Source of the DNA: Gilliamella sp. Choc4-2
Lineage (GTDB): Bacteria > Pseudomonadota > Gammaproteobacteria > Enterobacterales > Orbaceae
Length of the DNA: 56,000 bases
NCBI RefSeq assembly: GCF_001690355.1
Contig: NZ_LZHG01000025.1
Span: 1-56,000 of the forward strand
Reading direction: 5' to 3'
Below, piece after piece: positions 1 through 7,712 of this stretch. A model generated the notes under the pieces. That model ran no database searches. It worked only from the letters and a program-made list of their open reading frames with translations, and was not told the DNA's origin. A program made the position numbers and the translations under genes. Numbering within the stretch: the stretch's first letter is position 1; every line of letters begins with the position of its first letter.

Positions 1-68
1 TTAAGCAGATGTTTGCCGAACTGAGCTTAAAATCCCAGCTTCAGGAAGAAATCATAAAAAAGCTTTAG
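1..68 (+). CDS. IS3-family OrfA, C-terminal end
   Basis: Only the last 21 codons are in the window, read from base 3 to the TAG at 66-68. In IS3 elements OrfA carries the helix-turn-helix and leucine zipper and is joined to OrfB by programmed -1 frameshifting. The last codons include A AAA AAG at 56-62 in the register needed for slippage into the OrfB frame. The residues visible (ending in EEIIKKL) fit the charged coiled-coil end of this protein. The N-terminal part is outside the window. Confidence 0.75.
   Translation, partial: KQMFAELSLKSQLQEEIIKKL
56..62 (+). promoter_or_regulatory. -1 programmed frameshift heptamer (A AAA AAG)
   Basis: The heptamer is in the OrfA frame as A, AAA, AAG, six bases before the OrfA stop codon. 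It is the standard slippery sequence of IS3-family elements and would give an OrfAB transposase by a -1 shift into the OrfB frame, which is open across this point. I did not identify the downstream stimulatory structure. Confidence 0.8.
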
Positions 69-892
69 TGCCCACAAAGGCACGTAAAACGTGGGCACAG
101 CAACTACAACAAAATCATTCAGTTACTATTACTATGAGTTGTGCCATTGTTGGCTTAAGCCGTTGTGCTTACTATTATAAACCTAAGTTACCGGATGATT
201 CAGTGATTATTTCGGTGTTGAATGCTATCACGGAAAGGCATTTACGCTGGGGTTTTCCTAAATGTTTTAATCGTATCAGAAAGCTCGGCTATAAATGGAA
301 TCATAAACGGGTATATCGGGTGTATTGTGAATTAAAGCTTAACCTCAGGGTAAAGCGTAAAAAACGTATTCCTCTACGATGCCCGGAAAGGTTATTAGTC
401 CCCAATAAACAAGGTGAATGTTGGTCAATGGATTTTATGAGTGACAGTAGCCGTAATCAACGTCGCTTTAGGACATTCAATGTCATTGATGACTTTAATC
501 GTGAGGCGTTAGGGATTGATATTGCAGTAAGCTTACCAGCAGGAAGGATTACCCGTTACTTAGATAAACTGGCCGAATATCATGGGTATCCATTAAAAAT
601 ACGAGTCGATAATGGACCAGAATTCACCGGAAACACGTTTACTAATTGGGCAAAAACACATGGTATAACTATAGATTACATCAAACCCGGTAGCCCTTAT
701 CAAAATGGTTACATTGAACGATTTAATCGGACTTATCGAACTGAAGTGTTAGATTTATATCTTTTTAACAACCTAGCGCAAGCAAGGAGAATAACCGAAG
801 AATGGTTAACGATTTATAACACCGAAAGGCCTCATGAGGCATTAAATAACATGACACCGATTGAGTATAAAACACTAAAACAAGCAGCTTAA
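68..892 (+). CDS. IS3-family transposase OrfB (DDE integrase core)
   Basis: This is the catalytic half of the transposase, which cuts and joins the IS ends. The 274 residues contain an N-terminal HTH_21-like segment (about 45-100) and an rve integrase core. The catalytic triad is D122 (in SMDFMSD), D181 (in RVDNGPEF) and E217 (in GYIERFN), with the classic 35-residue D-E spacing. A GTG at 68-70 overlaps the OrfA stop, but production is probably mainly as the OrfAB frameshift fusion, because the frame stays open upstream. The protein looks complete and undamaged. Two damaged relatives are at 1479-1595 and 7148-7607. Confidence 0.92.
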   Translation: MPTKARKTWAQQLQQNHSVTITMSCAIVGLSRCAYYYKPKLPDDSVIISVLNAITERHLRWGFPKCFNRIRKLGYKWNHKRVYRVYCELKLNLRVKRKKRIPLRCPERLLVPNKQGECWSMDFMSDSSRNQRRFRTFNVIDDFNREALGIDIAVSLPAGRITRYLDKLAEYHGYPLKIRVDNGPEFTGNTFTNWAKTHGITIDYIKPGSPYQNGYIERFNRTYRTEVLDLYLFNNLAQARRITEEWLTIYNTERPHEALNNMTPIEYKTLKQAA

Positions 893-932
893 TTTTCTAC
901 GTGAGTTGTGTACTAAGTTGGGGGCATTTACA

Positions 933-1336
933 CTTATCTGCTCGATTATCCGCCATTTTCTTTAGTTATTTGTCCTCAATTCAGTGTAGGATTTATTCTC
1001 ATCACCTATGGGCTAAGTCAACTGTGCTCTTCAATGATCTTTATAATACTGATTCTTGGTACCCACAGGGAAAAAGCCAATTTTTACCTAGCGCCCACTG
1101 ATGGGCTTATGCCACATGGTTCAACACAACATGTACTTAATACGGCGCTTAATTGGCGATTAAAATATCCTATTATAGAATACTGGTTAGGCGGGCTCAA
1201 TTTACACCTAACTCACCATATATATCCCGGTTTCAGCCATCGACATTACTTGCGCTTAACGGCGATTATCCAACAAATATCCAAGCAATTTCAGATTGAT
1301 TATCATGAAATTACTCTGCCTGAACTGTTTATATAG
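933..1336 (+). pseudogene. Fatty-acid desaturase, C-terminal fragment cut by the IS
   Basis: The frame is open from the IS end and reads as the last ~134 residues of a membrane fatty-acid desaturase. It has a hydrophobic hairpin (about 955-1060), a histidine box HLTHH followed by IYPGFSHRHY (around 1204-1245), and a short cytoplasmic tail. Membrane desaturases need three histidine boxes to hold the di-iron centre, and only the third is left here. The upstream half would lie to the left of the IS, outside the window. An internal ATG at 1034 gives a 100-residue ORF but no functional enzyme. The disruption looks recent because the fragment has no internal stop. Confidence 0.82.
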
Positions 1337-1478
1337 CAGCAAGTTTTTTTAAAACAAATGGGAAGGAAGAAATAAATGCTTTTTGAGGCATTGACAGTAT
1401 TAAAGCTGAAAAGAATTCAGATAACTAAATTCCATGAGATGATTTCATCTTTAATTTGTAACTATCTAATCACACCAT

Positions 1479-1595
1479 AAATGTGATTGATGACTTTAAT
1501 AGTGATGTGTTAGACATTCTGATACAGCCATCAGTTCACTAGCAGGTAAGATTCCCCCATTATCTGGATAAACTGGCTGAATATGGGTATAAGAT
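1479..1595 (+). pseudogene. Decayed fragment of the same IS3 orfB
   Basis: Bases here align with about 478-610 of the intact orfB. The pieces coding VIDDFN, then LAG and LDKLAEYG, are recognisable, but indels and stops break the frame. It covers only the middle of the integrase core. No terminal repeats were found next to it. The rest of the stretch from the desaturase fragment to here (1337-1478) shows nothing I can identify. Confidence 0.7.
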
Positions 1596-1639
1596 CGTTT
1601 TATGATTAAGGATTCAGTAATATCTTGGTTATTAAAATG

Positions 1640-2060
1640 ATCTTGAGTTTTATAGTCAGTATCATTACTTAACAGTTGGTATTTTCTTTTTTTAAAAATA
1701 ACAAATAACCTTTATCTCTTAATTGCTGCAAGGCGGAGCTAACCCATTAATCAATTACATTATTGTTTGGAAATTGCTCTTCAAATTGTGTTCAATATTG
1801 CTTAATGAGGTCTTTGTGAAAAGATATACTTGAACCAATTTGTTCGCAAAGTTGTTTAATAAATTTTAAAGTAAATTTTTGTCATTGATAATTGGATAAT
1901 AAAGTGGCATTATCCAATTATCGCATTTTCATTGTTACGCATTGCAGTTAAATAAAATTCAGGATAAGAATGAATAGGAAAATTCTCATCAGCAAACTAC
2001 ACTGTTAAATCATCGAGCAATTTAAGATAATCATTATCATTGAAATCGCCTTTCCTTAAA
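1640..2060 (-). pseudogene. Decayed reverse-strand ORF, possibly a restriction-enzyme remnant
   Basis: Read on the minus strand, long coherent stretches are separated by in-frame stops and a frameshift. An upstream part reads KLLDDLTV-stop-FADENFPIHSYPEFY and ends near NNENAIIG. A downstream part includes QLCEQIGSSISFHKDLIKQY and finally LQQLRDKGYLLFLKKENTNC before a terminal stop. The last segment resembles the C-terminal winged-helix end of some type II restriction enzymes, but this is a resemblance from memory only. At least three in-frame stops make it non-functional. The flanks 2061-2190 show no gene. Confidence 0.4.
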
Positions 2061-2199
2061 TTTTTGTTTTAATACTTTTACTTAAAATCAAAAATTTATA
2101 TGGAAATTGTTATTTTAGTATGGCTAGGTTTTTTATGTAAAAAAATAATCCATATTTACTCAAGAATGTTTAAAAATATAACTCTTAGTAAAAAAAGTA

Positions 2200-2225
2200 T
2201 TGCTTTATTATTTTATTGCTATAAT
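2200..2225 (+). promoter_or_regulatory. Promoter of tRNA-fMet (strong -10)
   Basis: A consensus -10 hexamer TATAAT lies at 2220-2225, 16 bases before the tRNA. A TTGCTT at 2200-2205 is the best -35 candidate, but the 14-base spacing is short, so the -35 assignment is weak. Confidence 0.5.
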
Positions 2226-2241
2226 ATATCCACTTCTTTGA

Positions 2242-2318
<77 letters not shown>

Positions 2319-2383
2319 ATTTTAGCTAGTCCGCAACAACTCCACAGTACTCCAAAAAAATATACTTTATCTTTATACCATCA

Positions 2384-3268
2384 CTATTCCAATTTTGGCA
2401 CTGCTAGCAATGTTGATACTGCTTCGCTAATGCGCCTTGCTATGTAGCTATTGTTCATGGTGTATAAGTGAATGCCATCGACATCTTGCGAAACTAAATC
2501 AACAATCTGATCAATTGCATAAGCAATACCGGCATCACGAAATGCTTCTGGATGGTGTTCGTATTTTTCCATCATTTGTTTGAATTTTTTAGGTAAATTC
2601 ACCCCACACATTGATACCATACGCTCAATTTGGTTTTTATTGGTCACTGGCATGATGCCTGCTTCTATTGGAACATTAATGCCAATATCGCGAGATTTAT
2701 CTAAAAATGTATAAAAATAATCATTATCAAAAAATAGCTGTGAAATAAGTTGATCGGTACCTGCATTGACCTTTTCTTTTAGGTGGATCAGATCTTGTTT
2801 TAGTGTTGCTGCTTCAAGGTGTCCTTCGGGATAGCATGCACCAATCACGTTAAAATCACCGTTTTCTTTAATGAATGTCACCAGTTCGCTGGCGTATCGA
2901 AAATCATCTTTAGGTTGCACATTCGGGCTAATGTCACCACGCAAAGCGAGCACATTATCAATTCCTGCACATTTAAGATCATGTAGGATTTTTTGCATTT
3001 CAGCTTTATCAAAATTGATCCCCGGCAAGTGAGCGACGCTTTCAATGCCATAAGTGTGTTTGACTGAGTGGGCAATATCAATGGTGGTTTGACCATTTAA
3101 GCTACCACCTGCACCATAAGTGACACTGATAAAATCAGGTTTAAAATAACCAAGTTCACGCAATGTACTATAAATTGTTTCTAGAGGTGAGTTTTTTTTA
3201 GGGGGAAAAACCTCAAAGGAGAATACGGTTTTTTTATTAAATAGTAGATTTGTTTTCATTTGTTTCAT
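2384..3268 (-). CDS. metF: 5,10-methylenetetrahydrofolate reductase
   Basis: This cytoplasmic flavoenzyme reduces methylene-THF to methyl-THF, the methyl donor for methionine synthase. At 294 residues it is the usual bacterial length and lacks the eukaryotic regulatory domain. Family features include FSFEVFPPK near the N-terminus, SVTYGAGGS, LALRGD and EAGIMPV. The first ATG (3268) is kept, but an in-frame ATG three codons later is also possible. metE lies 118 bp upstream on the same strand and makes its co-substrate enzyme, so the two form a functional pair. A strong hairpin lies between them. Confidence 0.95.
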   Translation of the reverse strand: MKQMKTNLLFNKKTVFSFEVFPPKKNSPLETIYSTLRELGYFKPDFISVTYGAGGSLNGQTTIDIAHSVKHTYGIESVAHLPGINFDKAEMQKILHDLKCAGIDNVLALRGDISPNVQPKDDFRYASELVTFIKENGDFNVIGACYPEGHLEAATLKQDLIHLKEKVNAGTDQLISQLFFDNDYFYTFLDKSRDIGINVPIEAGIMPVTNKNQIERMVSMCGVNLPKKFKQMMEKYEHHPEAFRDAGIAYAIDQIVDLVSQDVDGIHLYTMNNSYIARRISEAVSTLLAVPKLE

Positions 3269-3303
3269 CCATTGGTTATGTCACTTATTGTCCTTATTGA
3301 CAC

Positions 3304-3329
3304 TTCCGCCGCCCAAATAGGCGGCGGAA
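3304..3329 (-). other. Perfect 10-bp hairpin between metE and metF
   Basis: TTCCGCCGCC and GGCGGCGGAA pair perfectly around a six-base loop, unusually GC-rich for this genome. On the metE-metF transcript it is not followed by a U tract, so it is not a typical intrinsic terminator. It may stabilise the metE message or reduce metF transcription. Confidence 0.6.
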
Positions 3330-3386
3330 ACGTAAGGCTAAACAAAGCCTGATTTATTAATAAAAACGACTTTGTAAAAACATTGC

Positions 3387-5660
3387 TTAGTTCAGTGTTT
3401 TTCTTACTTCTAAAGTGGCTTGTACTAAATGTTGTAAGCTTTCAACCACTTCTTTTTCACCACGAGTTTTTAAACCACAATCTGGGTTGATCCACAATTT
3501 TTGGTTATCAATCTTCGCTAGTAACTTTTCAATTGTTGCTTTGATTTCGGCTACTGGTGGTACACGTGGTGAATGGATGTCATAAACCCCTGGTCCCACT
3601 TCAGTTTTGAAGTTGTTTGCATTAAGTACGTCAATCAACTGCAAATTAGAGCGAGAAGCCTCGAACGAAATAACATCAGCGTCCATTGCATCAATATCTT
3701 TAATAATGTCGGCAAATTCGCTATAACACATATGAGTGTGGATTTGCGTATCTGCTTGCACTTTGCTATGTACCAATCTAAACGCAGGGATCGCCCAATC
3801 AAGGTATTCACTGTTCCAATCGGCTTTACGTAGTGGTAATTTTTCTTTTAATGCCGCTTCGTCAATTTGAATGATCTTAATACCCGCTGCTTCAAGATCT
3901 AATACTTCATCACCAATTGCTAATGCTATTTGGAATACTGATTCTTTTTGAGAAATATCTTCTCGTGGGAATGACCAATTTAGAATAGTCACAGGTCCTG
4001 TTAACATACCTTTAACTGGTTTGTCTGTCAGGCTTTGTGCATATTTTGAATATGCAACAGTAATCGGTTTTGAGCGTGAAATATCACCCCAAACAATTGG
4101 TGGCTTAACGCAACGAGTACCATAAGATTGCACCCATGCTTTTTCAGTAAACACAAAGCCATTTAAGCTTTCACCAAAATATTCCACCATGTCATTACGT
4201 TCAAATTCACCATGAACTAACACATCAATGCCAATTTCTTCTTGTAATTTAATACATTCGGCAATTTTTTGTTGATTAAACTCAGTATATTCGTTCAGGC
4301 AAATTTCCCCTTTTTTGAATTTAGCACGATTTAAACGTACGTCAGGCGTTTGTGGGAATGATCCAATAGTGGTAGTTGGTAATAGTGGCAAATTAAAGGC
4401 CTTTTTCTGCGCAGCTTCACGCACTGAAAATTCAGGTAAACGAGTAAAGTCCGACTCTTTTAATGCGGCCACTTTTTGGCGTACTGCTTGATTTGCGCCC
4501 TCACGCTCACGAGTAAATAATGTTTGGTTAGCTTTATAAGCGGCATTATTTTCAGGATTTACATCTTTAAATAATTGACCAAGTTCAGCAAGTTCTTGTA
4601 GCTTTTCTTGTGCAAAAGCAAAATAAGCACGTTGTTGAATGGTTAATTTGGTCTCATTTTGCAATGTATAAGGAACATGCAGTAATGAACAAGAAGTATT
4701 GATTACAATATTTGCGGCTTTTTGTTTAATTTTGCCAAGTAATGCTAAGGTTTTTTGGTAATTGTTTTTCCAGATATTTTTTCCATTTACCACACCAGCA
4801 AATAAGACTTTATCGGCAGGGAAGCCATTGTTTTCAAGTAAAGCTAATGACTGTTTACCTTCAACAAAATCAAGACCAATACCATCAAAAGGTAAAGCGA
4901 CAAGTTCTTTATAACAATCACGCACATCACCAAAATAGGTCTGTAGAACAATTTTGGTGTTACCTTTAACCGATAAAATCGCTTGATAAAGTTCGGTGAA
5001 TAAAGCGATATCGTCTTTATTTAGGTCAGTGACTAAAATGGGGTCGTCAATTTGGATCCACTCAGCACCAAGCGTTGTGAATTTTTGGATGATGTCTTGA
5101 TAAGCTTTAATAATATCAGCTTTAAAATCAACAAGCTGTTTTTTACCTAAATACTGCGCTAATTTAAAAAAAGTTAACGGCCCAACCACAACCGGTTTGG
5201 TTTGCACACCTAACGCTTTAGCTTCTTGATATTCGTCAAAAGGTTTAGTGCCTGTTAACTTAATTTGTACTGAATCTTCAATTTCAGGTACTAAATAGTG
5301 GTAATTGGTGTTAAACCATTTTTTCATAGCGAGTGCTCGCACATCGCCTTTTTCACCCTGATAACCACGTGCCATCGCAAAATAACGGTCAAGTTCAGGT
5401 AAACCTAAATCTTGGTAACGTTTTGGAATAACATTAAGTAAACACGCTGTATCTAACACCGCATCATAGAATGAAAAATCATTAGATGAAATAAAGGCAA
5501 TTTTTTGAGCAGCTTGTTGTTTTAAATGCTCAGCTCGTAACGCTTTGGCTTCGTTTAATAATTCGGCTTGTGTTTTATTACCTTTAAAATAGGCTTCTGT
5601 TGCAAATTTAAGTTCACGAAGCTTACCAACTCGAGGATATCCAATAACAGCAGTATTCAT
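3387..5660 (-). CDS. metE: Cobalamin-independent methionine synthase
   Basis: This enzyme transfers the methyl group of 5-methyl-THF(Glu)n to homocysteine in the last step of methionine synthesis. The 757-residue length matches the family. Zinc-ligand segments are visible near the C-terminus: HTHMCYSEF and [11 protein letters not shown]. The N-terminus [13 protein letters not shown] matches the family opening. The start was put at the ATG at 5660, which follows an AAAGGAAA ribosome-binding site. An upstream start at 5708 would add 16 residues not found in the family. It is probably co-transcribed with metF. Confidence 0.96.
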   Translation of the reverse strand: MNTAVIGYPRVGKLRELKFATEAYFKGNKTQAELLNEAKALRAEHLKQQAAQKIAFISSNDFSFYDAVLDTACLLNVIPKRYQDLGLPELDRYFAMARGYQGEKGDVRALAMKKWFNTNYHYLVPEIEDSVQIKLTGTKPFDEYQEAKALGVQTKPVVVGPLTFFKLAQYLGKKQLVDFKADIIKAYQDIIQKFTTLGAEWIQIDDPILVTDLNKDDIALFTELYQAILSVKGNTKIVLQTYFGDVRDCYKELVALPFDGIGLDFVEGKQSLALLENNGFPADKVLFAGVVNGKNIWKNNYQKTLALLGKIKQKAANIVINTSCSLLHVPYTLQNETKLTIQQRAYFAFAQEKLQELAELGQLFKDVNPENNAAYKANQTLFTREREGANQAVRQKVAALKESDFTRLPEFSVREAAQKKAFNLPLLPTTTIGSFPQTPDVRLNRAKFKKGEICLNEYTEFNQQKIAECIKLQEEIGIDVLVHGEFERNDMVEYFGESLNGFVFTEKAWVQSYGTRCVKPPIVWGDISRSKPITVAYSKYAQSLTDKPVKGMLTGPVTILNWSFPREDISQKESVFQIALAIGDEVLDLEAAGIKIIQIDEAALKEKLPLRKADWNSEYLDWAIPAFRLVHSKVQADTQIHTHMCYSEFADIIKDIDAMDADVISFEASRSNLQLIDVLNANNFKTEVGPGVYDIHSPRVPPVAEIKATIEKLLAKIDNQKLWINPDCGLKTRGEKEVVESLQHLVQATLEVRKTLN

Positions 5661-5682
5661 TTTTATTTCCTTTTTATCGACT

Positions 5683-5766
5683 TTCTTTAGTGATAAAGAA
5701 GATAACAAAAAAAACAGATATTGAATAATTCTAGTTTTTTATTGGTTAATATAGTTTTTAACTATA
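5683..5766 (-). promoter_or_regulatory. metE upstream region with two short dyads
   Basis: Two 7-bp inverted repeats precede metE: TTCTTTA/TAAAGAA at 5683-5700, and TATAGTT/AACTATA at 5750-5766. Neither matches the MetJ box (AGACGTCT) or the MetR consensus (TGAA-N5-TTCA) well. They may be operators or RNA hairpins; the sequence does not say which. Confidence 0.3.
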
Positions 5767-5773
5767 ACCGATA

Positions 5774-5810
5774 AAATAAAAAATCCCACTATAGTTAAAT
5801 AGTAGGGTTT
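5774..5810 (-). terminator. Intrinsic terminator of yagU
   Basis: On the minus strand an imperfect 12-bp stem (arms at 5781-5792 and 5799-5810) is followed by a T-rich run read from 5780 downward. It lies 24 bases past the yagU stop and upstream of metE, so it would separate the two transcripts. Confidence 0.6.
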
Positions 5811-5833
5811 AGTATTAAGTGATTTAACTTAAA

Positions 5834-6385
5834 TTATTGACGCCACTCGCCACGAATAGGTCTTGAAAAATGAGCAAGAACGGCAATCATACAAATTTCA
5901 ATTGAAACGCCCCAATAGATATGACCCAAAATTTCGCTCCAAAGTTCATAGCCATTTAAATTCCATAACCAACCAACAGTACCTTCGGCATCATAAGCAG
6001 GATGACGAAAGCCAAGTAATGGAATTAAAAAACCATGCATAGAGATAGTAATAATCGTGCCATAAACAGCGCCATACCATAGTCGGATTTTGTTGCAATA
6101 ATATGCACCAGCCACATAAACAAAGGCAAAAGCAAAACTGAATAACCAGTGATAAAGCGTTACCGCACCAGAAACAGTTGCTGTTTGATAAATATAATCA
6201 AGTGAATGAGAATCAATCCCTAACCAACCAAGCCATGCATCAATATGTGCCGCTGGAGGCGAAATTTCACCCGGGACACGAGGAGGCATATTAACCTCTG
6301 ATCCCCACTTAACTAAAGCACTAATAAAACCACCAATGATTGTTGTCCAAATAATGATTTGACGATTTGTTTTATTTCCAAACAT
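5834..6385 (-). CDS. yagU: YagU family inner-membrane protein (DUF1440)
   Basis: This 183-residue hydrophobic protein closely resembles E. coli YagU, an inner-membrane protein linked to acid resistance. Several membrane segments are visible: near residues 8-25, 65-95, 100-125 and 155-175. Diagnostic stretches include PPRVPGEISPPAAH and WLWNLNGYELWSE. It has its own terminator and no operon partner. The molecular role is not established even in E. coli. Confidence 0.85.
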   Translation of the reverse strand: MFGNKTNRQIIIWTTIIGGFISALVKWGSEVNMPPRVPGEISPPAAHIDAWLGWLGIDSHSLDYIYQTATVSGAVTLYHWLFSFAFAFVYVAGAYYCNKIRLWYGAVYGTIITISMHGFLIPLLGFRHPAYDAEGTVGWLWNLNGYELWSEILGHIYWGVSIEICMIAVLAHFSRPIRGEWRQ

Positions 6386-6621
6386 ACTGGGTTTTCCACA
6401 ATTACAATAATAGGTGTGTGAATTATACTCCAGTGTAATTTTGGATAAAAGAAGAATAGAAAGAATTAGCTAACGGTAAACGTAATTGAAATAATAGAAA
6501 GTGGCCATTTATTAAAAATAATCCGTTAAATTTTTATAAACGGTATTTTTATAGTCCACAATTAATTAGTATTTTTATTAATAATAATATAAAATTTTAG
6601 ATTTTGTTATCGGCTTTAAGT

Positions 6622-6930
6622 ATGGTTTATTTTCTTTACGTGCTTTATTTTTTAGAAGTGTGTTTTATCTTCCCGGGTTTGGGTAATAATGGAATAGGCA
6701 CAATATCTCCACAGGAAATTATCAATTTCATTATTGTTGTTTTGTTTATTTTTAATTGTATTGTGAATTTTTTTTACATCCTATTAAAAAAGCATAAACG
6801 TAGAGCCGATTATATTGTTGTAGCACTGTTGTTTTCTTTTATTACTTTTGTACCAATTAACAACACGATGAAAGAAATTAATGATGCAAAAAGCATGGAA
6901 AGAATGGAAAATAATATAAAAATCCAATAA
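6622..6930 (+). CDS. Small hypothetical membrane protein
   Basis: I do not recognise this protein. From the ATG at 6622 it has 102 residues. A TTG at 6604 would add six, but neither start has a clear ribosome-binding site. It shows three likely membrane segments: the N-terminus (to about residue 22), about 35-56, and about 66-85 after a KKHKRR basic patch. A charged tail follows (EINDAKSMERMENNIK). It stands alone between yagU and an IS relic, with nothing assignable in 6386-6603 or 6931-7147. It may not be expressed. Confidence 0.45.
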   Translation: MVYFLYVLYFLEVCFIFPGLGNNGIGTISPQEIINFIIVVLFIFNCIVNFFYILLKKHKRRADYIVVALLFSFITFVPINNTMKEINDAKSMERMENNIKIQ

Positions 6931-7137
6931 AAACAGCAAATGTAGGAAGAGTTGAGCAACAAATAAAAATAAACAAGAATTAAATAAGTCTCACTTAATA
7001 ATAGTTACAGAATGCTTTATGGCTATGTCTACAGATATAATATAAATAAGATCTAAAAACTAACAAAAAACCAGACAGTGCAATAATTCTGTTTAATATA
7101 CAAAAAAATCGACCCTATCCTAAATTTTGTGTTTTTG

Positions 7138-7560
7138 TCAGTTAAAGTGTAAATATCCCAAACTTAGTACACAGCTCACGTAGAAAATCATGCTGCTTGT
7201 TTTAGTTTTATACTCAATCGGTGTCATGTTATTTAATGCCTCATGCGGTCTTTCGGTATTATAAATCGTTAACCATTCTTCGGTTATTCTCCTTGTTTGT
7301 GCTAAGTTGTTAAAAAGATATAAATCGAGTACTTCAGTTCGATAGGTACGATTAAATCGTTCAATATACCAGTTTTGATAGGGACTACTGGGCTGGATAT
7401 AATCAATGGTTATATCATGTGATTTAGCCCAGTCGATGAATGTTTTTCCGGTAAACTCCGGTCCATTATCCACTCGTATTTTGAGTGGATAGCCATGATA
7501 TTCGGCCAGTTTATCCAGATAACGGGTAATCCTTATTAAATCCTCTTTTACTTTTATCAT
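7138..7560 (-). pseudogene. Truncated IS3 transposase with N-terminal fusion
   Basis: An ATG at 7560 in the left-end remnant reads ten codons and then enters the C-terminal half of OrfB in frame (RITRYLDKLAEYHGY onward). The first catalytic Asp is missing, so it cannot be an active transposase. Compared with the intact copy, it has a 2-base deletion near the end, so it misses the normal stop and reads out of the element. A conserved Gly before YIERF is changed to Trp. It could at most make a 140-residue fragment. Confidence 0.8.
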
Positions 7561-7607
7561 AGAGAATTTTCTACTTTTTTGCTGTACTATTTTAGGGGAT
7601 AGTTACA
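7148..7607 (-). mobile_element. Internally deleted, MITE-like IS3 derivative with both ends
   Basis: The element lies on the minus strand. Its right end begins TGTAAATATCCC at 7148. Its left end, read on the minus strand from 7607, begins TGTAACTATCCCC. Both continue with TAGTACA and then GTAGAAAAT, giving imperfect terminal repeats of about 40 bp. The transposase 3' part (equivalent to orfB from RITRYLDK onward) is joined at about 7532 to 75 bp of left-end sequence, so most of orfA and the first half of orfB are gone. No target duplication was recognised. The left end stops 35 bp before the recN SOS box. Confidence 0.8.
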
Positions 7608-7642
7608 TCTTCGCCCCCTTCCCAAAAAACAAAAATACAACC

Positions 7643-7676
7643 CTGTATTTATTTACAGTGTTTTTACTGCTATACT
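7643..7676 (+). promoter_or_regulatory. LexA (SOS) box and promoter of recN
   Basis: CTGTATTTATTTACAG at 7643-7658 fits the LexA operator CTGT-N8-ACAG perfectly. An extended -10 (TGC followed by TATACT at 7671-7676) lies 13 bases downstream, so LexA would cover the -35 region. recN is a classic SOS gene, which supports the assignment. Confidence 0.9.
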
Positions 7677-7712
7677 GCCAATATTATAACTAGCCTTATG
7701 TATTAATTTATT

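Larger units (their letters stand above)
1..932 (+). mobile_element. IS3-family insertion sequence, 3' portion (left end outside window)
   Basis: The element runs off the left edge. Visible parts are the end of orfA, all of orfB, and the right terminal repeat, which ends in TTTACA at about 932. The end was placed by comparison with the deleted copy at 7148-7607, which shares TGTAAAT...TAGTACA...GTAGAAAAT in inverted form. Immediately after the end, the reading frame of a fatty-acid desaturase begins, so the element is inserted in that gene. The orfA and orfB reading frames are intact as far as they are visible, so this copy may be active. The subgroup within IS3 is uncertain. Confidence 0.88.

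Noticed and set aside
901-1101. 66-residue ORF beginning in the IS end
   Set aside because: It is a different frame over the IS terminus and the desaturase fragment; the frame starting right after the IS end carries the family motifs.
6604-6930. Possible toxin-antitoxin or phage holin
   Set aside because: No partner gene, no recognisable motif; membrane segments alone are not evidence.
7090-7120. GACCCTATCC-type sequence resembling the end of a mutator (IS256-type) element
   Set aside because: Only one possible end, no transposase and no partner repeat; too little to call.
7666-7682. A second LexA box upstream of recN
   Set aside because: CTGCTATACTGCC lacks the ACAG half-site; it is better read as the extended -10.
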